Shown here piece after piece: positions 1 through 6,988 of a stretch of 64,000 nucleotides of DNA. This DNA comes from Christiangramia salexigens (lineage in GTDB: Bacteria; Bacteroidota; Bacteroidia; Flavobacteriales; Flavobacteriaceae): NCBI RefSeq assembly GCF_001889005.1, contig NZ_CP018153.1, forward strand, positions 964,501-1,028,500, read 5' to 3'. The position numbers and the translations under genes are program-made. Below the pieces are notes generated by a model. That model saw only the letters and a list, made by a program, of their open reading frames with translations, was not told where the DNA came from and did no database searches. Position 1 is the stretch's first letter. Every line of letters starts with the position of its first letter.

Positions 1-798
1 AAAAAAGCGGCATATCTTAATACAGGAACCTGGTCCAGTAAAGCGATCAAAGAAGCAAAATTTTTTGGTGATGTAATCGAAGTGGCTTCTTCTAAAGATA
101 AAAATTTCAATTACATCCCTAAATCCTATTCGCTTCCAGAAGATGCCGACTATTTTCACTGTACCAGTAACAATACCATTTTCGGGACTCAGATGAAATC
201 TTTTCCTGCTACCTCCAGGCCGCTGGTTTGCGATATGAGCAGTGATATTTTTTCCCGAGAACTTGACTTCTCTAAATTTGACCTTATTTATGCCGGTGCT
301 CAGAAAAATATGGGCCCTGCCGGAACAACTCTGGTTATTGTTAAAGAAGAAATTCTTGGTAAGGTTTCCAGAGAGATTCCTTCCATGATGAATTATCAAA
401 CCCATATTGATAAGGATAGCATGTTCAACACACCAGCTGTTTACGCTGTTTACGTTTCTATGCTCACCTTAAGATGGATAAAAAGCAAAGGTGGTCTTAA
501 AGCCATGGAAAAACTAAATCATCAAAAAGCCGAACTCTTATATGCTGAGATTGATAGAAACCCATTATTTAAAGGATTTGCTGAAAAAGAAGACCGCTCC
601 CCTATGAACGCAACCTTTAATCTGGTTAACGAGGCACATAAGGAGGTCTTTGATAAAATGTGGAAATCAGCAGGTGTAAATGGTCTTAATGGTCATCGCA
701 GCGTAGGTGGCTACCGCGCATCTATGTATAACGCATTGCCTCTGGAAAGTGTACAGGTCGTGGTAGACCTAATGAAAGAATTAGAAGAAAAAGTTTAA
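1..798 (+). CDS. serC: Phosphoserine aminotransferase, 5' end cut by window
   Basis: PLP-dependent enzyme that converts 3-phosphohydroxypyruvate plus glutamate to phosphoserine in serine synthesis. The open frame runs from base 1 without a start codon, so the N-terminus lies outside the window; the first visible residues (KKAAYLNTGTWSSKAIKEA) match the family well upstream of the first in-frame GTG at 82. The PLP-binding lysine is in the AGAQKNMGPAG motif, with its codon at 304-306. The C-terminus carries the GHRSVGGYRASMYNA substrate-binding stretch. About 265 residues of a roughly 355-residue protein are present. serA follows after 22 bases, so the two are almost certainly co-transcribed. 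Confidence 0.97.
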   Translation, partial: KKAAYLNTGTWSSKAIKEAKFFGDVIEVASSKDKNFNYIPKSYSLPEDADYFHCTSNNTIFGTQMKSFPATSRPLVCDMSSDIFSRELDFSKFDLIYAGAQKNMGPAGTTLVIVKEEILGKVSREIPSMMNYQTHIDKDSMFNTPAVYAVYVSMLTLRWIKSKGGLKAMEKLNHQKAELLYAEIDRNPLFKGFAEKEDRSPMNATFNLVNEAHKEVFDKMWKSAGVNGLNGHRSVGGYRASMYNALPLESVQVVVDLMKELEEKV

Positions 799-820
799 GA
801 GTACCCAAGAATCATAGCAA

Positions 821-1774
821 ATGAATGTATTAGCAAATGACGGAATTTCGAAGAATGGAGAAGCAATTCTGAAAAACGCCGGTTATAACGTAATTGTAAA
901 AAAAGTTGCTCAGGAGCAGTTAGCAGACTTCATCAACTCTAATAAAGTTGAAATACTTTTAGTTCGCAGTTCAACCAAGGTTAGAAAAGAACTGATAGAA
1001 AAATGTGCCGAATTAAAGCTAATTGGTCGTGGCGGTGTAGGATTGGATAATATAGATGTTGATTATGCCAAGAGCAAGGGGATAAAAGTGATTAATACTC
1101 CCACTGCTTCATCTGCCTCTGTTGCTGAACTAGTATTTGCTCATTTGTTTGGTGGAGTACGCTATTTACACCATTCAAACCGTAATATGCCTTTAGAAGG
1201 CGAAGCAAGGTTCAGAGACCTAAAAAGATCATATGCAGCCGGAGTTGAGCTACGAGGTAAAACACTTGGAATTGTTGGGTTTGGAAGAATTGGAAGAGAA
1301 GTAGCTAAGATCGCCCTTGGAATAGGTATGAAAGTGATCGCAAGCGATAAAGAAGTTGGAGAAGCCAGTATTGAGTTGGAGTTCTATAACCATCAGAGTA
1401 TCACTATACCTATCAAGACCGAGCCGGTTGAGGAATTGATCAAACATTCCGATTTCATCAGCATCCATGTTCCTGCGCAAAATAAGCCAGTTATTGGCAA
1501 GAAAGAATTGGCAGAGATGAAAGATGGTGTAGGTATAATAAATACAGCCCGTGGAGGAGTAATAGATGAAGAGGCATTACTTGAAGCTCTGGATTCTGAA
1601 AAGGTATCTTTTGCTGCTTTAGATACCTATGAGAACGAGCCTAATCCGGCAATAAGGCTTTTAATGAATGAAAGTATTTCATTAACTCCACATATTGGTG
1701 GCGCTACTATAGAAGCTCAGGATAGAATAGGTATTGAGCTGGCAGAACAGATCATTTCAATATTTAACAAATAG
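821..1774 (+). CDS. serA: D-3-phosphoglycerate dehydrogenase, short form
   Basis: Oxidises 3-phosphoglycerate with NAD to 3-phosphohydroxypyruvate, the step before SerC. The 317 residues comprise the catalytic and NAD-binding domains of the D-2-hydroxyacid dehydrogenase family: the nucleotide-binding motif GIVGFGRIG near residue 150, the catalytic arginine in NTARGG near residue 244, and the catalytic histidine in LTPHIGGAT near residue 290. The C-terminal ACT domain of E. coli SerA, which senses serine, is absent, so serine feedback through that route is not expected. Its position directly after serC supports this substrate over other hydroxyacids. Confidence 0.93.
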   Translation: MNVLANDGISKNGEAILKNAGYNVIVKKVAQEQLADFINSNKVEILLVRSSTKVRKELIEKCAELKLIGRGGVGLDNIDVDYAKSKGIKVINTPTASSASVAELVFAHLFGGVRYLHHSNRNMPLEGEARFRDLKRSYAAGVELRGKTLGIVGFGRIGREVAKIALGIGMKVIASDKEVGEASIELEFYNHQSITIPIKTEPVEELIKHSDFISIHVPAQNKPVIGKKELAEMKDGVGIINTARGGVIDEEALLEALDSEKVSFAALDTYENEPNPAIRLLMNESISLTPHIGGATIEAQDRIGIELAEQIISIFNK

Positions 1775-1902
1775 TTTAATTAGAGATTCTCATCTTATTA
1801 ATTACAAGTATTTTATACGTTAGTAGTTCTTGTTATTCATCGAATTTGGAGAGGAAAGTAAGGCAGGAATGATTTTTGAAGATAAATCTTAAAAGCAAGT
1901 TC

Positions 1903-2331
1903 ATGAAAAATATCATTTATATAATTTTAATTAGTCTGTTTGTATATAGTTGCGGCTCATCTGGAAATAAGATTTTCTCTTCAGATAAATCAGCCAACAC
2001 AAATAATGATACAGTAAGGATCGCCAACGACAGTCTGGAATATGAGATCATTATCATAGAACCCGGTTTTAATCTGTTTATAAACTCCAATGCGAAACCA
2101 AGAGGCTACTATTCCCAGAGCTATTTGGAAAATAAGAATCAAAACCTGGTTAGAGAATACAATCAAAGGGTGAATCAGCCTAATCGATATAACCCCAACC
2201 TTTATCTCAATGAGATCAATTATGAATATGGTACTGACTATGGTTACGAAGTAAACTATTTATTATATAATTATTTCGTGTATTTCAGCAGGCAGTATAA
2301 TCAGAATTTTAGTGTGCCTACCAGAATTTGA
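1903..2331 (+). CDS. Small lipoprotein, DUF6146-like
   Basis: Product of 142 residues whose function I do not recognise. The N-terminus is a lipoprotein signal peptide: MKNIIYIILISLF then the lipobox VYSC and the mature start CGSSGNK. There are no acidic residues right after the cysteine, so it probably faces the periplasm. The mature part is rich in Tyr and Asn, with YxY and NxY pairs through the C-terminal half. An in-frame TTG at 1876 would add nine polar residues ahead of the signal peptide; the ATG at 1903 is a better start. It resembles the small proteins grouped as DUF6146 in Flavobacteriia, from memory only. Confidence 0.6.
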   Translation: MKNIIYIILISLFVYSCGSSGNKIFSSDKSANTNNDTVRIANDSLEYEIIIIEPGFNLFINSNAKPRGYYSQSYLENKNQNLVREYNQRVNQPNRYNPNLYLNEINYEYGTDYGYEVNYLLYNYFVYFSRQYNQNFSVPTRI

Positions 2332-2356
2332 TTCTTTGCTCAAATCCGTATATTTG
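2327..2356 (+). promoter_or_regulatory. Bacteroidota promoter ahead of 2361 gene
   Basis: TTTG at 2327-2330, an 18-base spacer and TATATTTG at 2349-2356 match the Bacteroidota consensus (TTTG-N17/19-TAnnTTTG) exactly. The expected transcription start, about four to five bases after the final G, falls at or next to the ATG at 2361. It overlaps the 3' end of the preceding lipoprotein gene. Confidence 0.6.
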
Positions 2357-2360
2357 CATC

Positions 2361-2666
2361 ATGAAGAAATTGAAAGATCGTTGGGGAATAGATTCTAACT
2401 GGCAGTTATTCATAATCCTACTCGTTTTTGCTATAACGGGTTCTACTGCTGCGAAACTTGCCAGTCCAATCACCGAATTGATTGGAATAAATCAACATAA
2501 TTCTCATTGGAGTATCTACTGGACTCTAAGGATACTTTTAATTTTTCCAATTTATCAGGTTCTTTTGGTAAGTTTTGGATGGATATTCGGCCAGTTTCAG
2601 TTTTTCTGGGCATTCGAAAAAAAGATGTTGAGCAGATTTGGATTGTCTAAAATATTCAAAGAATAA
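2361..2666 (+). CDS. Two-helix membrane protein, DUF6787-like
   Basis: Product of 101 residues with two hydrophobic helices, near residues 15-35 (LFIILLVFAITGSTAAKLA) and 55-80 (WTLRILLIFPIYQVLLVSFGWIFGQ). The C-terminus is basic and aromatic (FFWAFEKKMLSRFGLSKIF). It resembles the DUF6787 family of Flavobacteriia; function unknown. The ATG at 2361 is preferred to an upstream ATG at 2328, which would overlap the previous stop and lie inside a consensus promoter. The product is probably an inner-membrane protein. Confidence 0.6.
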   Translation: MKKLKDRWGIDSNWQLFIILLVFAITGSTAAKLASPITELIGINQHNSHWSIYWTLRILLIFPIYQVLLVSFGWIFGQFQFFWAFEKKMLSRFGLSKIFKE

Positions 2667-2667
2667 T

Positions 2668-2988
2668 TTGAAATTTCTCAAAGGCATATTTCTTGTTACC
2701 ACGGCAATCCTGATATTACTTCCTTCTGCCGTTAGCTTTTCGCATGTTTTCGCCGGTCATGGTCATAAATTATGCGATAATTATGCTGAACATCATTACC
2801 ATCAAAAATCTGCAGATTGTGATCTTCACAAATTTCAGAAGAACCCTGCACTTAGTTTAGAATTTACTGATTTTATACCTTCAGAGATTCAGTGTCAAAA
2901 TAAGCCACTTTACAATTATTACGAATTTTTAAATGATTATCAAGCTCTTCCGTTTGATCTTCGCGGGCCACCTGCGATAATTGCTTAA
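2668..2988 (+). CDS. Small exported His/Cys-rich protein
   Basis: Product of 106 residues starting at TTG 2668, which gives a clean signal peptide (MKFLKGIFLVTTAILILLPSA). The alternative ATG at 2638 would overlap the previous gene by 29 bases and place ten polar residues in front. The mature N-terminal part is dense in metal ligands: HVFAGHGHKLC, AEHHYHQ, ADCDLHKF. It lies 46 bases before a TonB-dependent receptor that itself has a His/Glu-rich loop, so a role in presenting or sensing zinc or another transition metal is a fair inference. No enzyme motif is visible and I do not recognise a named family. Confidence 0.55.
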   Translation: MKFLKGIFLVTTAILILLPSAVSFSHVFAGHGHKLCDNYAEHHYHQKSADCDLHKFQKNPALSLEFTDFIPSEIQCQNKPLYNYYEFLNDYQALPFDLRGPPAIIA

Positions 2989-3034
2989 ACAATATCATTA
3001 TTAAAGCAATTACACATTTCATTTAAAAGTACCA

Positions 3035-5287
3035 ATGCGATACAAATTATTTTTAACACTGCTATTGGCAGTGAATACCCTATTATTTAGTCAAAATGAT
3101 CTTAAGGGAAAGATCACGAATGCCCAAGATGGCACCCCTGTTTTTAGCGCTAACATTTATTTCCCTGAGCTAGAAAAAGGTACGATGAGCGACCTGAATG
3201 GAGAGTTTATTTTCAAAAATTTACCTGAAGGGAAATATAAATTAGTGATCTCTTCCATAGGTTATTCAAGCCTAACTAAGGAGGTCATAATTCCAGAAGA
3301 TTATTTAGTGCTTAGCTTAAATCCTTCTGCCATAGAAATGGAAGAAGTCATGGTTTCTACTCCTTTTCATCAATTACAAAGTGAAAATGTAATGAAGGTG
3401 GAAAGGGAAAGTATCTCAGAATTAAACCGAAAGGGAGCCGTAAGTCTCTCAGATGGAATCACTCAGATCGCCGGGGTGGAAAGTCTCACAACGGGAGTTG
3501 GAATTGGAAAGCCCGTAATTAGAGGTCTTAGCTCTAACCGGGTTTTGGTCTATACTCAGGGAATTAGATTAGAAAACCAGCAATATGGAGATGAGCATGG
3601 CCTTGGGATTAGTTCCAAAGGTATTGGTAGTGTTGAAGTGATCAAAGGACCGGCATCATTATTATATGGGAGCGACGCCATTGGCGGTGTACTTTATTTG
3701 AATCCAGAAAGATATGCTTCTTCAAATTCTACCAATGCAGGAGCAGAATTTGATTACTTCAGCAATACAAGAGGATACCAGGGAAGTCTGGTTGCAAAGA
3801 CCTCCGGAGAAAAATTTAAATTCCTTGCACGCGGAAGTTATGCAGCACACAGCGATTATAAAGCTGGAAATGAACAGCGAGTAACCAATACAAGGTTCAA
3901 TGAAAAGGATCTTAAAACCGGAGTGGGTCTACAGCTGGAAAAATACAGAGCAGATCTGCGGTATAACTTCAACCGAAGTGAAATTGGGATCCCCGAAGAA
4001 ATAGGTGCACAAACCACCGATAAAAATCCACTTCTGCCCTACCAAGAAATAGACAATCATGTTTTAAGTCTTGACAATAGGTTTTTTCTAAAATCGTCAA
4101 GTATAGATATGAAACTTGGGTATCAATTCAATGATCGCAAGGAGTTTGAAGAACATCATGAAGAGGAAGAAGAAGATCACGAAGAAGAAAGTCATACAGA
4201 AGCTGAAGAGGCACCAGCATTAGAAATGCACCTGAAAACTTTTAATTACAATATAAAATATAATTTTCCGGACCTTGGAAACTTTGAAACTATTGCAGGA
4301 GTTCAGGGGATGCATCAGACCAATGAAAACTTTGGTGAGGAAATTCTAATTCCGGATGCCAGAACTACAGATATCGGAGCTTTTGCCACTACCCATTATC
4401 ATCTCAAAAACTGGGATTTCCAGGGAGGTTTAAGATTTGACAGGAGACATATTGAGACTGATTCATTTAGTACAGAAACCAATGAAAGCATCGCGGCATT
4501 AGATCGTGATTTTAATAGTGTGAATGGAGCTTTTGGTTTAAAATATCATTATGAACAAAAGATTATTGCACGACTAAATCTTGCCAGTGGCTTCAGAGCG
4601 CCAAATCTTTCAGAGCTTACCTCCGATGGTTCCCATTCGGGAGCAAACCGCTATGAAATTGGAAATCCGGAATTGAAAAATGAACAGAATTTTCAGGTGG
4701 ACCTCGCTTTGGAATGGAGAAATCAACATTTTGAAGCCTATTTCAATGCATTTGATAATTCTGTAAAAGACTATATATTTTTAAAACCTGAAGGGGAACT
4801 AATAAATGAAGATCCGGTTTATAAATATGTGCAGGGGAACGCAAATTTATATGGTGGAGAAATAGGAATCCATATTCACCCTCATCCACTGGATTGGTTA
4901 CATTTAGAAAGCAGTTTTGAAATGGTAAGGGGAAAGCTAACAAACGGTGAAGATCTACCACTAATACCTGCAAACTCCTTAACAAATACCTTTAGAGTCG
5001 AATTTCAGAAAGGAAAAATCTTTACAGATAAATACGCATTTGTGAGGCTAAAGAATGTCTTTGAGCAAAATAACCCGGGACTTTTTGAGACCAGAACTGC
5101 TGCTTATGGTCTTCTTGGAGCTGGCTTTGGTGGTAGTTTAAAACTTGAGGCTTCAAAACTGGAAATTTCGGCTAGTGCTAATAACATTCTGGATAGATCT
5201 TATATTTCTCACTTATCACGTCTTAAACCGGATGCGATACAAAATATTGGTAGAAATATTATGCTTTCTGTGTCCTGGAGTATATAA
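3035..5287 (+). CDS. TonB-dependent outer-membrane receptor, probable metal
   Basis: Outer-membrane gated beta-barrel of 750 residues. Order: signal peptide (MRYKLFLTLLLAVNTLLFSQ), a CarboxypepD_reg-like domain at about 22-105, a plug at about 110-225 (GVGIGKPVIRGLSSNRVLV; VIKGPASLLYGSDAIGGV), then the barrel ending in the aromatic-terminated strand IMLSVSWSI. Near residues 370-396 a predicted loop is packed with His, Glu and Asp (EEHHEEEEEDHEEESH), like the zinc-binding loop of neisserial ZnuD. Together with the His-rich gene upstream this suggests uptake of zinc or a related metal. No SusD partner is present, which argues against glycan uptake. The substrate is inference. Confidence 0.85.
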   Translation: MRYKLFLTLLLAVNTLLFSQNDLKGKITNAQDGTPVFSANIYFPELEKGTMSDLNGEFIFKNLPEGKYKLVISSIGYSSLTKEVIIPEDYLVLSLNPSAIEMEEVMVSTPFHQLQSENVMKVERESISELNRKGAVSLSDGITQIAGVESLTTGVGIGKPVIRGLSSNRVLVYTQGIRLENQQYGDEHGLGISSKGIGSVEVIKGPASLLYGSDAIGGVLYLNPERYASSNSTNAGAEFDYFSNTRGYQGSLVAKTSGEKFKFLARGSYAAHSDYKAGNEQRVTNTRFNEKDLKTGVGLQLEKYRADLRYNFNRSEIGIPEEIGAQTTDKNPLLPYQEIDNHVLSLDNRFFLKSSSIDMKLGYQFNDRKEFEEHHEEEEEDHEEESHTEAEEAPALEMHLKTFNYNIKYNFPDLGNFETIAGVQGMHQTNENFGEEILIPDARTTDIGAFATTHYHLKNWDFQGGLRFDRRHIETDSFSTETNESIAALDRDFNSVNGAFGLKYHYEQKIIARLNLASGFRAPNLSELTSDGSHSGANRYEIGNPELKNEQNFQVDLALEWRNQHFEAYFNAFDNSVKDYIFLKPEGELINEDPVYKYVQGNANLYGGEIGIHIHPHPLDWLHLESSFEMVRGKLTNGEDLPLIPANSLTNTFRVEFQKGKIFTDKYAFVRLKNVFEQNNPGLFETRTAAYGLLGAGFGGSLKLEASKLEISASANNILDRSYISHLSRLKPDAIQNIGRNIMLSVSWSI

Positions 5288-5314
5288 AAAAAGGCTGTCA
5301 TTTCACTGGCAGCC
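5286..5314 (-). terminator. Rho-independent terminator
   Basis: GGCTGTCA at 5293-5300 pairs with TGGCAGCC at 5307-5314, allowing one G-U. Read on the minus strand the stem is followed by seven T, so it ends the minus-strand transcript from 5343-6842. Read on the plus strand the T-run is poor, although it also sits right after the receptor gene. Confidence 0.7.
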
Positions 5315-5342
5315 CTTTCCAACTAATTAACTACAAACATTC

Positions 5343-5645
5343 TTAATAACTCTCAACTTCTATAACCTGGGGTTTTAACGGTGTTTTCTTCCATACATAA
5401 GTATATAGATACATCAGGGTAAAGGTTGGTATAACATCGGTACCCGGTAAGATCTCTTCAAGAAATACTAGAATAGATGCCACTCGTCCCTTTTTCCCGG
5501 GATACATTTCCTGCATTTTTTTTGCTGCATATGGGGCCCATAAAATATCAAGAAACGGACCTACAAATGGAATTGCAATTGTGGCCATACCTGCGAGGTC
5601 GTAGGCAAGCCCTTTTATAAATAATTTATTTTTGAATAATTTCAT
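5343..5645 (-). CDS. Small hydrophobic protein of unknown function
   Basis: Product of 100 residues, unrecognised function. A hydrophobic segment at about residues 15-40 (LAGMATIAIPFVGPFLDILWA) is followed by a basic stretch (KKMQEMYPGKKGR) and a second hydrophobic segment near 55-85 (ILVFLEEILPGTDVIPTFTLMYLYTYVW). The motif EEILPGTDVIPTFT looks conserved in similar small flavobacterial proteins, from memory. It lies downstream of folE in the same direction, 47 bases away. Confidence 0.6.
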   Translation of the reverse strand: MKLFKNKLFIKGLAYDLAGMATIAIPFVGPFLDILWAPYAAKKMQEMYPGKKGRVASILVFLEEILPGTDVIPTFTLMYLYTYVWKKTPLKPQVIEVESY

Positions 5646-5692
5646 CCTATCAATTTTATACTAGTAAAATCAAATAGGATGCCAAAAAGCAA

Positions 5693-6289
5693 TTATTTAA
5701 GATCTGAACTAATTAGTTTTAGAAATTCATTTCTAGTTTCAATTTCTTTGAACTGACCTCTAAAACCGGAAGTTGTAGTTGCAGAATTTTGTTTTTGGAC
5801 ACCGCGCATCATCATACACATATGCACAGCCTCAATAACTACAGCTACTCCACGAGGCTCTAAAGTTTTATTAAGACATTCCAGGATATCATGCGTAAGC
5901 CGCTCCTGTACTTGTAATCTACGGGAGAAAACATCTACAACTCTTGGTAATTTACTTAGTCCGATTATTTTCCCATTAGGAATATACGCGATGTGAGCTT
6001 TGCCAAAAAAAGGAAGCATATGGTGCTCACATAGAGAGTATAATTCTATATCCTTCACAACGACCATTTCGTCATAACTTTCCTTAAATACTGCTTTATT
6101 AAGTATCTTTTCAGCATCTAAATCGTAGCCCTGAGTAAGAAATTGCATCGCCTTTGCAGCTCGCTCCGGTGTTTTGATTAATCCTTCACGCTTCGGGTCT
6201 TCCCCTACTCCGTCAATGATCTCCTGAAAATTTCTTTTTAAATTCCCGGTGACCTCCTGATCGTATTCTTCAAAATATTTATAAGACAT
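5693..6289 (-). CDS. folE: GTP cyclohydrolase I
   Basis: Opens the GTP ring to give 7,8-dihydroneopterin triphosphate, the entry to tetrahydrofolate and the source for queuosine-type precursors. The 198 residues match the normal length. Zinc ligands are visible: Cys87 and His90 in [11 protein letters not shown], and Cys158 in [11 protein letters not shown]. The [16 protein letters not shown] stretch near the C-terminus is the usual substrate-binding region. The start codon lies one base after the msrA stop, so the two genes are co-transcribed in the order msrA-folE. Confidence 0.97.
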   Translation of the reverse strand: MSYKYFEEYDQEVTGNLKRNFQEIIDGVGEDPKREGLIKTPERAAKAMQFLTQGYDLDAEKILNKAVFKESYDEMVVVKDIELYSLCEHHMLPFFGKAHIAYIPNGKIIGLSKLPRVVDVFSRRLQVQERLTHDILECLNKTLEPRGVAVVIEAVHMCMMMRGVQKQNSATTTSGFRGQFKEIETRNEFLKLISSDLK

Positions 6290-6290
6290 C

Positions 6291-6842
6291 TTAAGTGTTT
6301 GATTTTAGTTTTTCTGAAAATAACTTTTTCAATTTATCGATCTTGGGATCAATTATAAATTGACAATAAGGCTGTTGCCTGTGCTGATTGTAAAAATCCT
6401 GATGCTCCTTTTCTGCTTCATAAAATGCTGAAGCTTCTGTAACTTCGGTCACTATGGAGTTATCGAAAGCCTTTTGCTCTTGCAATTCTACTATGAGTCT
6501 TTTCGCCGTTTTTTCCTGCTCTGTATCATGATAAAATATCGCACTCCTGTATTGCGTTCCAACGTCATTTTGCTGCCTGTTCAAGGTTGTTGGATCATGC
6601 GTCGCAAAGAATACCAATAGCAATTCCTGATAACTAATAATGCTAGGATCAAAAACTATCTCAATAGCTTCTGCATGCCCGGTTCTGCCGGTTAATATTT
6701 CTCTGTATGCAGGATTTTTAATCGCACCACCGGTAAAGCCAGATCTCACCGCTTCCACTCCTTCCAGTCTCTGAAAAACTGCCTCAGTACACCAAAAACA
6801 TCCTCCCGCCAGCGTAGCTTTTCTTTTATTCTCTTTAGTCAT
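6291..6842 (-). CDS. msrA: Peptide methionine-(S)-S-oxide reductase
   Basis: Repairs oxidised methionine in proteins using thioredoxin. The motif [11 protein letters not shown] carries the catalytic Cys15 and a second Cys18. Other family landmarks are [22 protein letters not shown] sequence in the middle ([20 protein letters not shown]) and the [19 protein letters not shown] stretch, plus the closing motif EHQDFYNQH. The 183-residue length is normal, and no MsrB domain is fused. It is the first gene of a minus-strand unit with folE; its upstream region holds an AT-rich dyad. Confidence 0.97.
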   Translation of the reverse strand: MTKENKRKATLAGGCFWCTEAVFQRLEGVEAVRSGFTGGAIKNPAYREILTGRTGHAEAIEIVFDPSIISYQELLLVFFATHDPTTLNRQQNDVGTQYRSAIFYHDTEQEKTAKRLIVELQEQKAFDNSIVTEVTEASAFYEAEKEHQDFYNQHRQQPYCQFIIDPKIDKLKKLFSEKLKSNT

Positions 6843-6858
6843 TTGAAGCGTTTATTAT

Positions 6859-6892
6859 TTTGTTTATCAAATTTAATTTTTAAATAAACAAA
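6859..6892. repeat. Inverted repeat in msrA/DUF5916 intergenic region
   Basis: TTTGTTTA at 6859-6866 and TAAACAAA at 6885-6892 form a perfect 8-base dyad with an 18-base centre. It lies 17 bases upstream of the msrA start and about 97 bases before the divergent gene. A minus-strand -7-like TAAATTTG (6875 to 6868) is inside the centre. It could be an operator, but in such AT-rich sequence chance is a real alternative. Confidence 0.3.
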
Positions 6893-6988
6893 ATTACTAT
6901 TGTTTAACTAGAATTTAATTATAATGTTGTGCTTTATTTAGAACAATAATATCTTTAGCAAGTTTTAATTCCCAAATCGTCATATTCA

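Noticed and set aside
2638..2668. ATG start at 2638 for the His/Cys-rich protein
   Set aside because: It would overlap the previous gene by 29 bases and put ten polar residues before the signal peptide; TTG at 2668 gives a normal signal.
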